A DNA stretch of 58,500 nucleotides from Adiantum capillus-veneris (taxonomy: Eukaryota > Streptophyta > Polypodiopsida > Polypodiales > Pteridaceae), in contig CM043960.1 in assembly GCA_014529385.2 (NCBI GenBank), positions 79,213,332 through 79,271,831 of the forward strand, given 5' to 3'. Positions 1 to 10,729 of this stretch are shown here, in pieces. The position numbers were made by a program, and so were the translations under genes. Under the pieces are notes generated by a model. It ran no database searches. It was not told the DNA's origin and saw nothing but the letters and a program-made list of their open reading frames with translations. Numbering within the stretch: position 1 is the first letter of the stretch; each line of letters opens with the position of its first letter.

Positions 1-13
1 CTTCACTTCAAGC

Positions 14-73
<60 letters not shown>

Positions 74-334
74 TGTGTACATAAGATATATATATATGCA
101 TACATTCATACATATGTACAAGGATAGAAGCAAGTATGACGATGGAGCAGAGACATTGAATCCAACTACGTTCCTATCATTGAAACCAATTTTAGAACCC
201 ACTCCATTTATAAAAAAAAGTTTTATTATTACATTGACTTCTGTTAGCTTTCATCTCTTCACACCATGCTAACTTATCTAATCTCTATAATCAAGCTTGG
301 TAGCATTGCTAGATCAAGGTAGACCAAAAGGAGG

Positions 335-386
<52 letters not shown>

Positions 387-745
387 TAGCCCTACTTCTC
401 TCTATGAACCAGACGATACCTGCTCTTTCCCCGTCTCCCCCCAGATGTAAGGGCAGCTCTGCGGGGGGGGGGGGGTGTTAGCTCCCAAAGCCTTGCCCTA
501 CATCCAACCCACTAGGCAGCCGTGCGGCCCTGCTCAACACCATCTCGCGACGCTGCAACCCACCTACACGACCTCGCTAGGAGCGACCTCTAACCCTCCT
601 GCAGTAGAGAATCTCATTTCAGCAACGCCTTGCATTAATTGGCATTGCCTACAAAAAGGGAATATTTGCTTCAACAGTGCTTTACATTAACTAATTGATC
701 GTGCCTTGTGCACACGAAGCACCAAAGCCTCGCAAGGAGAGAGCA
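1..745. repeat. Interspersed microsatellite-rich module, copy A
   Basis: This is the first of three related modules; the others are near 2690-3640 and 4106-4562. Shared parts in order are a stretch beginning near CTTCACTTCAAGCATAT, a (TG)n run (about 20-69), a unique-looking 230-bp stretch ending in GTAGACCAAAAGGA, and a (CT)n run (339-383). Copy A and copy B then share a further 350 bp, from a G-run near 463-475 through 745, ending at a GTGCCTTGTGCAC motif. The conserved order suggests copies of one mobile or segmentally duplicated element. The family is not recognised, and no terminal repeats or target duplications were found. Confidence 0.7.
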
Positions 746-1338
746 TTCACGTGTCACTCCCTAGTTCATTTCAGAAAACACCTTACAAAACATCTAATCT
801 AAAATGCAAAAGCAAAGGGTAAGATTGTAAGAAATGACACCTTTGCAGAATGTAAGAACTGATAAGCATGGTAAGTCAAAAGACTTTCTATTCTAAATAA
901 AGTAAGTGTTGAAGTTTGATTGCGTATAACAAAAAGGGGATAACTGTAATTCTTTTTGTCTTTAATTCATTCACTCACAAGTTTGTGAGTTTTCCAAAAA
1001 AAAAAAAACAAAAAAACAAAAAGGGGATAACTCTAGTAGAGGTTTTGTTATTTAGTGCGAATTAACTTTTTGAAGATATAACAAAAAAAGAAGAATTTTA
1101 GTGATTTTTTTATATTTAATAGAAATGTAACTTTTTAAGATATATTTGGCTTTATCTTTTCAAGGGACTTTTTTCAAGACCAATATTGATATGTTTAAAA
1201 AAAATTTGAAGGCATGTAGTTCTTTAAAGACCTTGAGAAAAAGAAAAAAGCTCGCCTAATGTCGACTTGGGGCTGTTTCGCTTTGAGGACATGCATGACA
1301 TGCAAATGCAATGGTTATTAAGAGAGAAAGAGAGAGAG

Positions 1339-1389
<51 letters not shown>

Positions 1390-1404
1390 ACCCCGTTGCT
1401 TATA

Positions 1405-1437
<33 letters not shown>

Positions 1438-1560
1438 CCATCACGTTGCCAGTGTGCATACACATGTACATTTATGAGGGGAAGAGAGAGAAAGAAATAT
1501 TTTACCATTGAGCTCACGCACTTTTCAAATTTTCAAGATATTATTTTTTGGCATTAGTGT
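746..1560. other. AT-rich non-coding stretch with (GA)n and (TG)n microsatellites
   Basis: No gene is seen. The stretch is A/T-rich with homopolymer runs near 996-1020. It contains a compound (GA)n tract at about 1322-1387 and a (TG)n(AG)n tract at about 1405-1437. Open frames crossing these tracts are only dinucleotide-repeat translations (ER, LS, TH or VC repeats). Confidence 0.7.
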
Positions 1561-1651
1561 ATTTTTAAAAGGATAGCTAAACTTTTTCACCCATAGAAAA
1601 TGGATTAAATTCTCGACAAAGTCCAAACCTCACATTAACACCCTGAATTGG

Positions 1652-1972
1652 TAGAGAGATTTCCTAGTTGATCGTTTTTTTGCCAATTCTTGGATATTTT
1701 GTTCTTTTTATTTTTAAGAGTTAAACATGTGGGCCATGCTTTAAAATCTATGAATTCCTTAAATTTTGGCAAGCAATGGTGTGAATCTAAAATCAACGAG
1801 AGAGAACACAACAAATGGGTAGAGAAATTTCCCAGTTGATGGACCTTTTACCAATTCTTGCATATTTTTTTTAATAAAAGAGTTAACATGTGGGCCATGC
1901 TTTGAAATCTATAAATTCCTTAAATTTGGCAGGCAAGGGTGCCAATCTAAAATCAACGAGAGAGAGAGAGAG
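1652..1972. repeat. Imperfect tandem duplication, about 165-bp unit
   Basis: Two adjacent units (about 1652-1806 and 1820-1972) share the landmarks TTTCC(T/C)AGTTGAT, CCAATTCTTG, ATGTGGGCCATGCTTT, ATTCCTTAAATTT and CTAAAATCAACGAGAGAG in the same order. Each ends in a GA-rich tract, which expanded in the second unit. There is no coding capacity. Confidence 0.7.
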
Positions 1973-2164
1973 AGACACACACACACACAGAGGAGAGGGG
2001 GAGGAAAATTTTTTAGTGCCGTATTTAATGTGTTGAAATGCAAAGTCCAACAAATAAAGCAAGAGGAGAGAGGAAGACAAAACAAAATGTTCTCGTGTAC
2101 GAACAATCTAAAGTGACTTTAAAAGTTACAAGACAAATCTTTAACAAAAGTGAATATCTATGGG

Positions 2165-2295
2165 GAGGAGGAGGAGGAGGAGAGAGAGAGAGAGAGAGAG
2201 AGAAGATAAAGAAGAATAAAATTTTTAATGCCATCGGAACAATCCCAAAAAATATATCTCACAACATGGGTAAGAATAAAGTTTTTTTTTCATCT

Positions 2296-2363
<68 letters not shown>

Positions 2364-2472
2364 GTGCGCACACACAAGCACACACACACACACGTACACA
2401 CATGTCTTGGTCAAAGGAGATTTAGAAATGTTGTAGGAACATCCAAGGAGATCTCAAAGAATTATCCGTTGG

Positions 2473-2512
<40 letters not shown>

Positions 2513-2660
2513 CAGACCAATCATAGCCATCTATGCTTTTCTTTTCAAAAAAATGAGAAAAAGAAGTTCGCTTCTTCTTTTTAAATGTCCACCTGTGATC
2601 ATCACTTCAACTAGAGGGTTTGGGGGCGGGGGCGGGGGCGGGGGGAGACGAGGGGAGCAT
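2165..2660. repeat. Cluster of (GA)n, (CT)n, (CA)n microsatellites and a G-rich minisatellite
   Basis: The cluster holds (GGA)n/(GA)n at about 2163-2202, (CT)n directly abutting (CA)n at about 2299-2400, (GA)n at about 2474-2511, and a G-rich tract of GGGGGC units at about 2621-2646. The G-rich tract has at least four G-runs of five or more and could form a quadruplex. No gene is seen. Confidence 0.8.
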
Positions 2661-2689
2661 AGAAACTTTGAATGTCATAGTTAATGTAT

Positions 2690-2882
2690 TGGAACAATAG
2701 CAAGATGCCTCAAGACCTATGTGATAAATCTTTTCTTCAAGAATATATATATATATATATATATATACATAAATATATGCGTGTGTGTGTGCGCGTGCGC
2801 ACGCATGTTATGGGTACTTATAGACATAATTGGAACATATCAAGATGCCTCAAGATCTATGTGACAAATCTTCACTTCAAGC

Positions 2883-2919
<37 letters not shown>

Positions 2920-3189
2920 CGCGCGCTATGTGTACATATAGGTATATATGTATGCATACATTCATACATATGTACAAGGATAGAAGCAAGTAAGACAATA
3001 GAGCAGAGACATTGAATCCAATTACGTCCTATCATTGAAACCAATTCTAGAAACCACTCCATTTATAAAAAAAAGTTTTATTATTACATTGACTTCTCTT
3101 AGCTTTCATCTCTTCACACCATGCTAACTTATCTAATCCCTATAATCAAGCTTCGTAGCATTGCTAGATCAAGGTAGACCAAAAGGAAG

Positions 3190-3265
<76 letters not shown>

Positions 3266-3640
3266 CCACCCTAGCCCTACTTCTCTCTGCGAACCAGACC
3301 AGACCAGACCAGACCTGCTCTTTCCCCGTCTCCCCCCAGATGTAACGGCATCTCTGCAGGGGGGGGGAGGGGGGAGGTGTTAGCTTCGAAAGCCCTGCCC
3401 TACATCCAGCCCGCCAGGCAGCCGCGCAACCCTGCTCAACACAATCTCGCGATGCTGCAACCCGCCTGCACGACCTCGAAAGGAGCGACCTCTAACGCGC
3501 TTGGAGTAGAGAATCTCATTTCAGCAGCGCCTTGCATTAACCCGTGGCCTGCAAACAGGGAATCTTTGCTTCAACAGTGCTTTACATTAACTAATTGATT
3601 GTGCCTTGTGCACAAAGCACCAAAGCCTCGCAAGCGAACC
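2690..3640. repeat. Interspersed microsatellite-rich module, copy B
   Basis: This second copy is colinear with copy A. It starts with two near-identical stretches containing AAGATGCCTCAAGA (about 2701 and 2845), followed by (AT)n and (TG)n runs, the shared 230-bp stretch, and (CT)n at 3190-3263. The second half matches copy A from the G-run to GTGCCTTGTGCAC. The copy then runs directly into a reading frame (3599-4060) that copy A lacks, so copy A is 3'-truncated or rearranged relative to copy B. Confidence 0.7.
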
Positions 3641-4055
3641 AGTGGTAAAGCCATGACCGCTCGGGCCTCATCCAAAGGGAAGATTACATTTGCGGGAGCT
3701 GTGGCAACTCCGCGTAAAGTGGACAACACCACCCATCTTCGGCATGAAGTCGAGAGGCTCCGCAAGGAGAATGACGAGTTAAAATGACTTTCCGCAATCG
3801 AATGTCGTCTCACAGCAGTAGAAAAGTGCAAGACCGAAGAGGTGGAACACATGGAAGCCATGCTCACTAAAGCCAAGGTGGAGGTAGAGACCACCCTCAC
3901 AAAGAAAGTCAAAACTCACGTGCACGAAGTTGTCTCCCGCAAGGTTGAAGAGCGTGTAGCATTTTCGGTACGCGAACAACAACGCCAAGAAGACATTGCC
4001 CTCAATGTTCGCATTGGTGGGCTTGCCAATGATTGGAAAGGGGAAGGTGACCTCG

Positions 4056-4060
<5 letters not shown>
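3599..4060 (+). pseudogene. Broken coiled-coil ORF, possible LINE ORF1-like fragment
   Basis: One reading frame runs from about 3599 (first ATG at 3653) to about 4060. A single in-frame TGA at 3785-3787 interrupts it, and reading continues in the same frame beyond. The N-terminal part is basic (KPRKRTSGK). It is followed by a predicted coiled coil (HEVERLRKENDELK, then a long Glu/Lys/Val-rich segment with VEHMEAMLTKAKVEVE). It ends in ALNVRIGGLANDW just before a (CA)n tract destroys the frame. A coiled coil followed by an 'NVRI.GL' strand resembles the start of the RRM in plant L1-type LINE ORF1 proteins. This resemblance is from memory and weak, and another chromatin- or retroelement-type coiled-coil protein is possible. 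Confidence 0.35.
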
Positions 4061-4097
<37 letters not shown>

Positions 4098-4105
4098 GAC
4101 ATAAT

Positions 4106-4177
4106 GGGAACATATCAAGATGCCTCAAGACATATGTGACAAATCTTCGCTTCAAGCATATGTGTATATAGATATAC

Positions 4178-4253
<76 letters not shown>

Positions 4254-4512
4254 TGGGTGTGTGTACTATGTGTACATACATCCATACATACGTATAAGGA
4301 TAGAAACAAGTAAGAGAGTGGAACAGAGGCATTGAATCCAATTGCATTCCTATCATTGAAACCAATTCTACATTAACCCACTTCATTTATTAAAAAAAGT
4401 TTTATTATTCAGTGACTTCTCTTAGCTTTCATCTCTTCACACCATTCTAACTTATCAAATCTCTATAATCAAGCTTGGTAGCATTGCTAGATCAAGGTAG
4501 ACCAAAAGGAGG

Positions 4513-4562
<50 letters not shown>
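4106..4562. repeat. Interspersed microsatellite-rich module, copy C
   Basis: The third copy again starts with AAGATGCCTCAAGACATATG and CTTCAAGCATATGTG. The microsatellite has become (AT)n(AG)n(TG)n (about 4179-4262). The unique stretch with GGTAGCATTGCTAGATCAAGG follows, then (CT)n at about 4516-4562 and (CA)n at about 4566-4590. It lacks the second half present in copies A and B. Confidence 0.7.
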
Positions 4563-4596
<34 letters not shown>

Positions 4597-4761
4597 TCCC
4601 AATAGAATTAGAGCACTCCTAATTTTATTGAACAAGGGCTATCACCTCATGAAAAATAATGTCTATGAGAAGCTTCTAATCTTGGTATCAAAGAATGCTT
4701 TGGAGTATCTATTAAAAGGTCGTGTCATGCATCACTTTTATAAATGCGATAGAATATACGT

Positions 4762-6319
4762 TGGTACAACCAAAGTTGGTCTGTGCTAGGAAGTGTGCAA
4801 TGCAATGATGTGTATGCTCATAGGTGCATGGCAAAGGGCTAAAGCAGGTATGAAGGCCTTGGGCAGACCGGTGGTAGCGGAAATGTATGTCTTAAGCAGG
4901 TTTTTAGGCCAAAAATCTTGAAGATAGGTCTAGATGGGATAGCAGGTGGCCCGAAGTACGGAGTTGGTACTCAAGCATGTAATGTTTGATGTGCTCTAGA
5001 AGCCCGTCCAGATGGCTCATCAAACGGAGTATCGGTGTGAAAGATATGCCAGTCCGAAGTTAGAATGCTTCGCAGGTCCCAACGGGCAGAGCAGGTACAG
5101 ACAGGTGGCAAAAAATGGTATCAATGGATACACTTGTAAATCTCAAGCTGTGGAGCATGCCAGTCTTTTTGGTTCGCCATTCCGAGCTCAGACAGGTAAG
5201 TTATGGTCTGTGGAATATTTGCCGGGGATCGGGTACGTTCTCACCAGGCCACGTTAGTAAGCGTGCCGACAGAAGTTTTTTTGAGCTTGCCAAGGTTCTG
5301 GAAAGTTGCATGCGACATGGAGAGTCAGCCAAAATTTATGGCTCGCCGATCGGAGTCGAACGCATCATGGTACGCCCAGTTTAGGTTGGCGGACAATCGA
5401 AACGGAGGCGAATCAATTTTTTCCCCACTTTTGTGACCTGATGTTCGAGGGTGTGAATTGATCGAAAGCGGCAAAATTTTTGAAGTTTGGAGCTGGCCGG
5501 GGTGTGGCTTGGTAAGAAGACGCTTCAACGAACCTATGCATGTGAAACACCGACTGTATGCGAATCAAGTGCTAAGAGCCCCTTGTTTGTAAATTCAAAG
5601 GAAAAAGCTTGGTTGGACTTGGAAAAAGGGAAAGAAAATTAACTCATAAGGAGGGGGGGAAAAGAACAAAGTGAAGGCTTAGAAAGAGATGGCAGTGGCG
5701 CCTACCTTCATTGCCAAAAAAAAGAAATTTTTTCTTTTGCCTTTAAAAAAAGAGGGAAGAAAGAGAAAGAGGAAGGCAGCGTTCTTGGATGAAGGAGGGC
5801 TTTCTTTTTTTCCTTGGGCTTGGGGAGAAGGAGAAAAGGAAAAAGAGGCTTCGTGTGTTCGGCGTCGGGATGCATGGTCCACGAAAAGGTTTGGAAGGGC
5901 ACGAGCTTTGCAGGAGAAGAAGCTAGAGAGGGCTACCAAGACGCGGAACTGCAGCCGAAGTGAAGCCAAAGGTGAATCTTTTCGTCGAGATGGGTGCCGA
6001 CAGATTCGGTTTGTCGAAGGAGGTGTGTACCCCTCTGTATGAAGCGGCGATGGCCATGGTGTAGCCTTGAGCACGGTACAATGAGTTTGTACATGGTTTC
6101 TGGTTTGAATGAGTGCGGGAAGCGGGCAAGGTCGGTGTGGTAGCTGTCTGAGGATTGTATAGAGTGTTTGTGAGTTGGGCAAAGTGCAGGCGAGGCCCTG
6201 CTAGTGTGAATCGTTTTTTTCGAAGGTGTTTTTCGAGAGGACAGGGGTGCTGTGAATACCCTGAGCTATATAGGGGCAGTTGCGTGTGTGTCGGGTGTGT
6301 TCTCCATTCCCCCTCTCCA
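4762..6319 (+). repeat. Left (5') LTR of the TR-GAG element
   Basis: The LTR is about 1558 bp, TGGTACAACC...CCCCTCTCCA. It is colinear with 8404-10133. It contains a TATATAG box at about 6268, some 50 bp before its end, which fits an LTR promoter close to the R region. Short open frames inside it occur in both LTRs but carry unequal changes, so they are not regarded as genes. Confidence 0.85.
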
Positions 6320-6324
6320 TCTTC

Positions 6325-6342
6325 TGGTGCCCCTACGGAGGA
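6325..6342 (+). promoter_or_regulatory. Candidate primer binding site
   Basis: TGGTGCCCCTACGGAGGA begins 5 nt after the left LTR ends, the usual place for a tRNA primer site. It starts with TGG, complementary to a tRNA CCA end. I cannot say which tRNA it pairs with. It is not the common initiator-Met site. Confidence 0.45.
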
Positions 6343-6432
6343 GCGCACTGATGCTCCTAGTTGAAGTCGAAGCGGTGATTTTGGTGTTACCAAAGGTGCG
6401 GCCTTCGAAGAGCAGGTGCTGCTAGAGAAGTA

Positions 6433-7488
6433 ATGGCTTGGATCGGATTTTCCATTTTCACTGGGGTCGAAGATGTAGGAATCTGGCTCCAAAACTATGG
6501 GTTGTTCGTGTTGGAAAGCGGTTTGTCGAGGGAAGAAGGTGCGGTACAGGTGTTTCCTATTCTGGTTCGGGGTAAAGCGAGGCTATGGTTCAATGGCCTG
6601 CCTAATGAGGAAAAGGTGGATCATGAAGCACTGGAAGCGGCTTTTCGAAGCAAATATGTAGCAGATGCGCAGTTGGATGAAGTAAAGAGAAGGCTGGACA
6701 ATTTGAAGCTAGGCTTGGAAGCTGATTTTCAAGCGTTCTTATGGGAGTTTGAATTCCTTTGGGGAAAGCTGATAAAGGTAACTGCTGCTGAGAATGTTGG
6801 GTTTTTAAAGTTGAGAAAATTCATGGATTGCCTGCATGAGGAAGTGCGTGATAAGGTGGAGATTGATGGCCCGGTGTCATACGAAGAGGCTGTAGCTCTA
6901 GCGAGAGGGCGGACCAAAAAGATGTTGAAGAAGCGCGAAGCTAGGCAGGGCTTGCAAGACGCTGTGATGCCAAGACAGTGTGATGTGATGGTGGCCGAGC
7001 CAAGAATGGTGCAAAGAGAAGTGCATGTGCGAGAGGAACCGAGGGTTCTTTGGCTATAGAAAGATAGGGTGGTTCCTATGCCGATGATACCAGCTAGAGC
7101 GGCTCCAATTGTGGAAGATATGCAGGTGATTCCTGATCAGGCAAAGGATATACTGCCAAGTCAAGGTATGGCTGTTCAAGCTCCATCGAGTGGTGGTAAA
7201 GGTCAAAGAGTGCGGTTTGCAGATGACATTGAAGCAATGAAGCTAGGGGAGATTCTTGCGCTTGAGACAGAGGAATAGACTAGGTCGAGTGATAATAGCT
7301 CTATGGACGCTGACGCGAGTTGGGAGACCGAGTCCTCTCAGTCAAGGTATGATGAGTTTGATCTCTTGCAAGTGAGTGGAGATGAGGTGAATGCATGTGA
7401 AGAGCAAGGATTAGTGCAAACCATTATGTTCAATGGAGACCAAGTGGAGGAGCCCGAGCCTATGCCTGATAATATGCAGGTGAGGTGA
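6433..7488 (+). pseudogene. gag: Gag polyprotein of the TR-GAG element, interrupted by two stops
   Basis: Frame +1 from ATG 6433 encodes a retrotransposon gag domain over roughly residues 1-180. Landmarks are an N-terminal 'W...YG' block, GKARLWFNGLP, 'EALEAAFRSKYV', 'LDEVKRRLDNLKLG.E.DFQAFLWEFEFLW' and 'KFMDCLHEEVRDKV', the helical arrangement typical of plant Ty3/gypsy gag. TAG codons at 7057-7059 and 7276-7278 interrupt the frame, which otherwise stays open to TGA 7486-7488. No CCHC zinc knuckle is visible, as in many gag-only elements. The role would be capsid formation for trans-mobilisation. As it stands the protein is truncated after 208 residues. Confidence 0.75.
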
Positions 7489-7490
7489 TG

Positions 7491-8226
7491 TGCGGGGCCA
7501 TGTTAATGGCCATGCTGATGAAAGTTGCAGTGGAGTATGCCATGGTAGTGCAATACGTGCAGAGTTTTGCCAAGAGGGATTAAGCAACCTTTCCTATGGG
7601 AGAAGATAAGGATAATGCGATAGAGAACGATTTTCTCTCTTCCTTGATGGAGCATGATGAAGCACTAGAAGAGATGCTTGAAGAGAAGGTGATGGAAGCC
7701 GACAAGCAAGTGGTGCTTATCGACCTTGAAGGGCCGATTGATGAGGGAGATCTCGATGATGTTGGAGTTGAAGTGCATGGCAGGTGAGAAGGGCAGAGCG
7801 GATTCAAAGTCAGAGGTGCTTCCTATGCATTTGGTGCACTCTATGGCACGTGATGCGGATTCCCAGATTGTGTCTAAGCTTTCCAAGGATCTTTGCGAAT
7901 GGTGGTTGAAAGGTATGCTCATAAGTGCAGCTGTGAAGTGGGTTGTTGAGCAGGTACAGGATCTGCTAGACGAGGATCTAGCTTTATATGGTTGGGAGGG
8001 AGGGCATGGTATGCTCAGTGTGAATGATGATGTATATTCGGAGAGTGGTGATGCTTTTGGTGGTGTTTTTTTGGAAGTAGACAATATGCCAATGAATGTT
8101 GGGAGAGATGGAAGCATGCCGAGGGTAAATTATGTGGATGATTGGCTATGCGTTGGGATGCAGCACTATGGGAGGTTGTGGCAGGTGGATGGAGGGGATC
8201 AATGCCAGGTGTTTGATGGCAGGTAA
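7491..8226 (+). pseudogene. Acidic second frame of the TR-GAG interior, frameshifted
   Basis: Coding-like sequence continues past the gag stop in frame +3 (7491-7787, TAA at 7581-7583). It then continues in frame +1 (7726-8226), with about 60 bp of overlap. The translation is rich in Glu, Asp and Met (HDEALEEMLEEKVMEAD; WWLKGMLISAAVKWVVEQV). No enzyme motif is visible. It may be the C-terminal part of the gag polyprotein or an element-specific frame. The function is unknown. Confidence 0.4.
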
Positions 8227-8380
8227 AGCAGGGGGTTGGGCAACCCGCATGAACAAAGGCACAGGGTCGAAGGTGTCAGCTTTTGTACATATGTTAGGTG
8301 GCTTTGCGGTGTACAGAGAGTTTGTTTTGGTGGGGCAGTTTTTTTAGTGCAATAAGCCTGTTTGTGGTTGAACATAAATG

Positions 8381-8403
8381 TTCAACAAGGGGGTGGGCAA
8401 TGA
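8381..8403 (+). promoter_or_regulatory. Candidate polypurine tract
   Basis: CAAGGGGGTGGGCAATGA lies immediately upstream of the right LTR start at 8404. This is the expected position for the plus-strand primer. The tract is interrupted by T and C residues, so it is imperfect. Confidence 0.45.
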
Positions 8404-10133
8404 TGGTACAACCAAAGTTGGTCTGTGCTAGGAAGTGTGCAATGCAATGATGTGTATGCTGATAGGTGCATGGCAAAGGGCTAAAGCAGGTATGAAGACC
8501 CTGGGTAGACCGGTGGTAGCGAAAATGTATGTCTTAAGCAGGTTTTTAGGCCAAAAAGCTTCAAGATAGGTTTAGATGGGATAGCAGGTGAAGTTTCCCG
8601 AAGTGCGGAGTTGGTACTCAAGCATGTAATGTTTGATGTGCTCTAGAAGCCCGTCCAGATGGCTCATCAAACGGAGTATCGGTGTGAAAGATATGCTAGT
8701 CCGAAGTTAGAATGCTTCGCAAGTCCCAACGGACAGAGCAGGTACAGACAGGTGGCGAAAAATGGTATCAATGGATACACGTGTAAAGCTCAAGCTGTGG
8801 AGCATGCCGGTCTTTTTGGTTTGCCATTTCGAGCTCATACAGGTAAGTTATGGCTTGTGGAATATTTGCCGAGAGTCGGGTATGTTCTCACCTGGCCACG
8901 TTAGTAAGCGTGCCGATAGAAGTTTTTTTGAGCTTGCCAAGGTTCTGGAAAGTTGCATGCGACATGGAGAGTCAACCGAAATTTATGGCTCGCCCATCCG
9001 AGTCGAACACATCATGGTACGCCCAATTTAGGTTGGCGGACAATCAAAACGGAGGCGAATCAGTTTTTTCTCCACTTTTGCGATCTGATGTTCGAGGGTG
9101 TGAATTAATCGAAAGCAAAAAAAATTTCAAGTTTGCAGCTGACCGGGATGTGGCTTGGTAAGAAGGCGCTTCAACGAACCTGTGCATGTGGAACACCGAT
9201 GGCATGCGAATCAAGTGCTAAGAGCCCCTTGTTTGTAAATTCAAAGGAAAAATCTTGGCTGGACTTGAAAAAAGGGAAAGAAAATTAACTCATAAGGAGG
9301 GGGGAAAATGAACAAAGTGAAGGCTTAGAAAGAGAGGGCAGTGGCGCTTGGCTTCACTCCCAAAATGCCAAAAGAGGAAATTTTTTCTTTTGCATTGAAA
9401 AGAAGAGGGAAGAAAGAGAATGAGGAAGGCAGCGTTTTTCGAGGAAGGAGGGCTTTCTTTTTTTCCTTGGGCTTGGGGAGAAGGAGAAAAGGAAAAAGAG
9501 GCTTTGTGCGCTCAGCGTCGGGATGCACGGTTCGCGAAAAGGCTTGGAAGGGCACGAGCTTTGCATGAGAAGAAGCTAGAGAGGGCTACCAAGATGCGGA
9601 ACTGCGGCCCAAGGAAAGCTAGAGGTGAATCTTTTCGTCTAGGAGTGTGCCGACGGATTCGGTTTGTCGAAGGAGGTGTGTACCCCTCTGTATGAAGCGG
9701 CGATGGCCATGGTGTAGCCTTGAGCACGGTTTAGTGAGTTTGTACATGGTTTCTGGTTTGAAGGAGAAGTTGTCACTGTCGATTTTGGCATCGTCTTTCC
9801 CTCCTTCCCCCCCTTTCTTCTTTGCTCATCTCCAAGGTGTGTGGTGCCGGTGTGTGTGAGCGTGTGCATCCCCTGGGCCCCCTGTGTGTGTGAGAGAGAA
9901 AGAGAGAGAGGTGTTGAATTGTGGAAGTGCGAGAAGCGGGCAAGATCGGTGTGGTAGCTGTCCGAGGATTGTGCAGAGTGTTTGTGTGTTGGGCGAAGTG
10001 CAGGCGAGGCCCTGCTAGTGTGAATCGTTTTTTTGGAAGGTGTTTTTCGAGAGGATAGGGGTGCTGTGAATACCCTGAGCTATATAGGGGCAGTTGCGTG
10101 TGTGTTGGGTGTGTTCCCCATTCCCCCTCTCCA
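8404..10133 (+). repeat. Right (3') LTR of the TR-GAG element
   Basis: This LTR of about 1730 bp is colinear with the left LTR. It carries about 165 bp extra between roughly 9763 and 9930 (ending in a TG/AG-rich stretch) that the left LTR lacks. The TATATAG box is at about 10079. The extra block is either an insertion here or a deletion in the left copy. Confidence 0.85.
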
Positions 10134-10397
10134 ACATGTAGGAAGAGAGTATTGATAGTGTTTCACTTGGAGGAGAAGATAGCCCTATGAGAATAGAGGC
10201 ATTGTTTCCTTGACCGCAGCAACGCGTGGGTCATACTACATATCAAAAATTTATTGGGTGAAAGGACCCCGGAAAGGACAAGGATGCATATTATATCACA
10301 TTATCACAGAGCCTTGAGCCCTTTAAAACGGACCTTGCCAAGCTCCTCTATTTCAAGTTTCAACATTTGCATTTGACCTAGCACCCATCTTGCAACC

Positions 10398-10729
10398 ATG
10401 GCTCTTTGCAATCGGTGAGTAACTCCTAAACATCTTCCTTTACCTTTCAACTCTTGCTGCTTTACACTTCCATTCTAAGTGTATCATCAATGAGAGCTAA
10501 ATAGTTTTGTGGGTTCTTTATTTTATTTAGTGTTATTGTGGCGGGGGCAATCACAACAATGGTGGTAGCAATGATGATAATGACATCAAGTGGGGTTGGT
10601 TGCCATGAATGCACTACTAATTTGGTGTATCCTTATTGGTCAACATGCTTTTTGCCGGCAAAGTATTATGGCAAAGAGATGTATGGATTTGGTGGTATTA
10701 TGACAATTCAACCTATTATATGTGCTTAG
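10398..10729 (+). CDS. Small putative secreted Cys-containing peptide, two exons
   Basis: Exon 1 is 10398-10414 (ATG in context CAACCATGG) and ends at a good donor, CG|GTGAGT. Exon 2 starts at 10531 after TTTTATTTAG and runs to TAG 10727-10729. The junction keeps phase and gives a peptide of about 71 residues. It begins MALCNRVIVAGAI and continues with a Thr/Met/Val-rich hydrophobic stretch ending near SSGVG, which reads as a signal peptide. The mature part starts CHECTTNLVYPYW and has a few more Cys (STCFLP, IIC). The family is not recognised. Exon 2 overlaps a 123-bp tandem duplication, and the TAG stop lies in the first repeat. The second repeat lacks that stop and stays open to 10897. Small secreted peptides often act in defence or signalling, but nothing here proves either role. 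Confidence 0.45.

Larger units (their letters stand above)
4762..10133 (+). mobile_element. Non-autonomous LTR retrotransposon with gag but no pol (TR-GAG type)
   Basis: Long direct repeats at 4762-6319 and 8404-10133 both begin TGGTACAACC and end CCCCTCTCCA, fitting the TG...CA rule. Between them lie 2.1 kb with a priming-site candidate, a gag reading frame and an acidic second frame, followed by a purine-rich tract just before the right LTR. There is no protease, reverse transcriptase, RNase H or integrase. Gag-only elements with long LTRs are known in plants as TR-GAG elements and depend on a related autonomous element. The 5-bp flanks (TACGT and ACATG) do not match, so no intact target duplication remains. 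The LTRs are similar but differ by many substitutions and one large indel, so the insertion is not recent. Confidence 0.8.

Noticed and set aside
1224-2436. Many open frames of 60-130 codons made of SLSLS, THTHT, RERER or VCVCV
   Set aside because: They are translations of (CT)n, (CA)n and (GA)n microsatellites on both strands. The same applies around 4.1-4.6, 23.1-23.5, 34.3-36.4, 43.8-45.2 and 51.5 kb.
5012-6364. Open frames inside the left LTR, several with homologous frames in the right LTR
   Set aside because: They appear in both LTRs only because the LTRs are duplicated. Starts, stops and lengths differ, and no domain is visible.
5679-6492. Minus-strand frames of 167-189 codons
   Set aside because: They lie antisense to LTR and gag and are Pro/Ser/Phe-rich from polypyrimidine tracts, so they are shadows.
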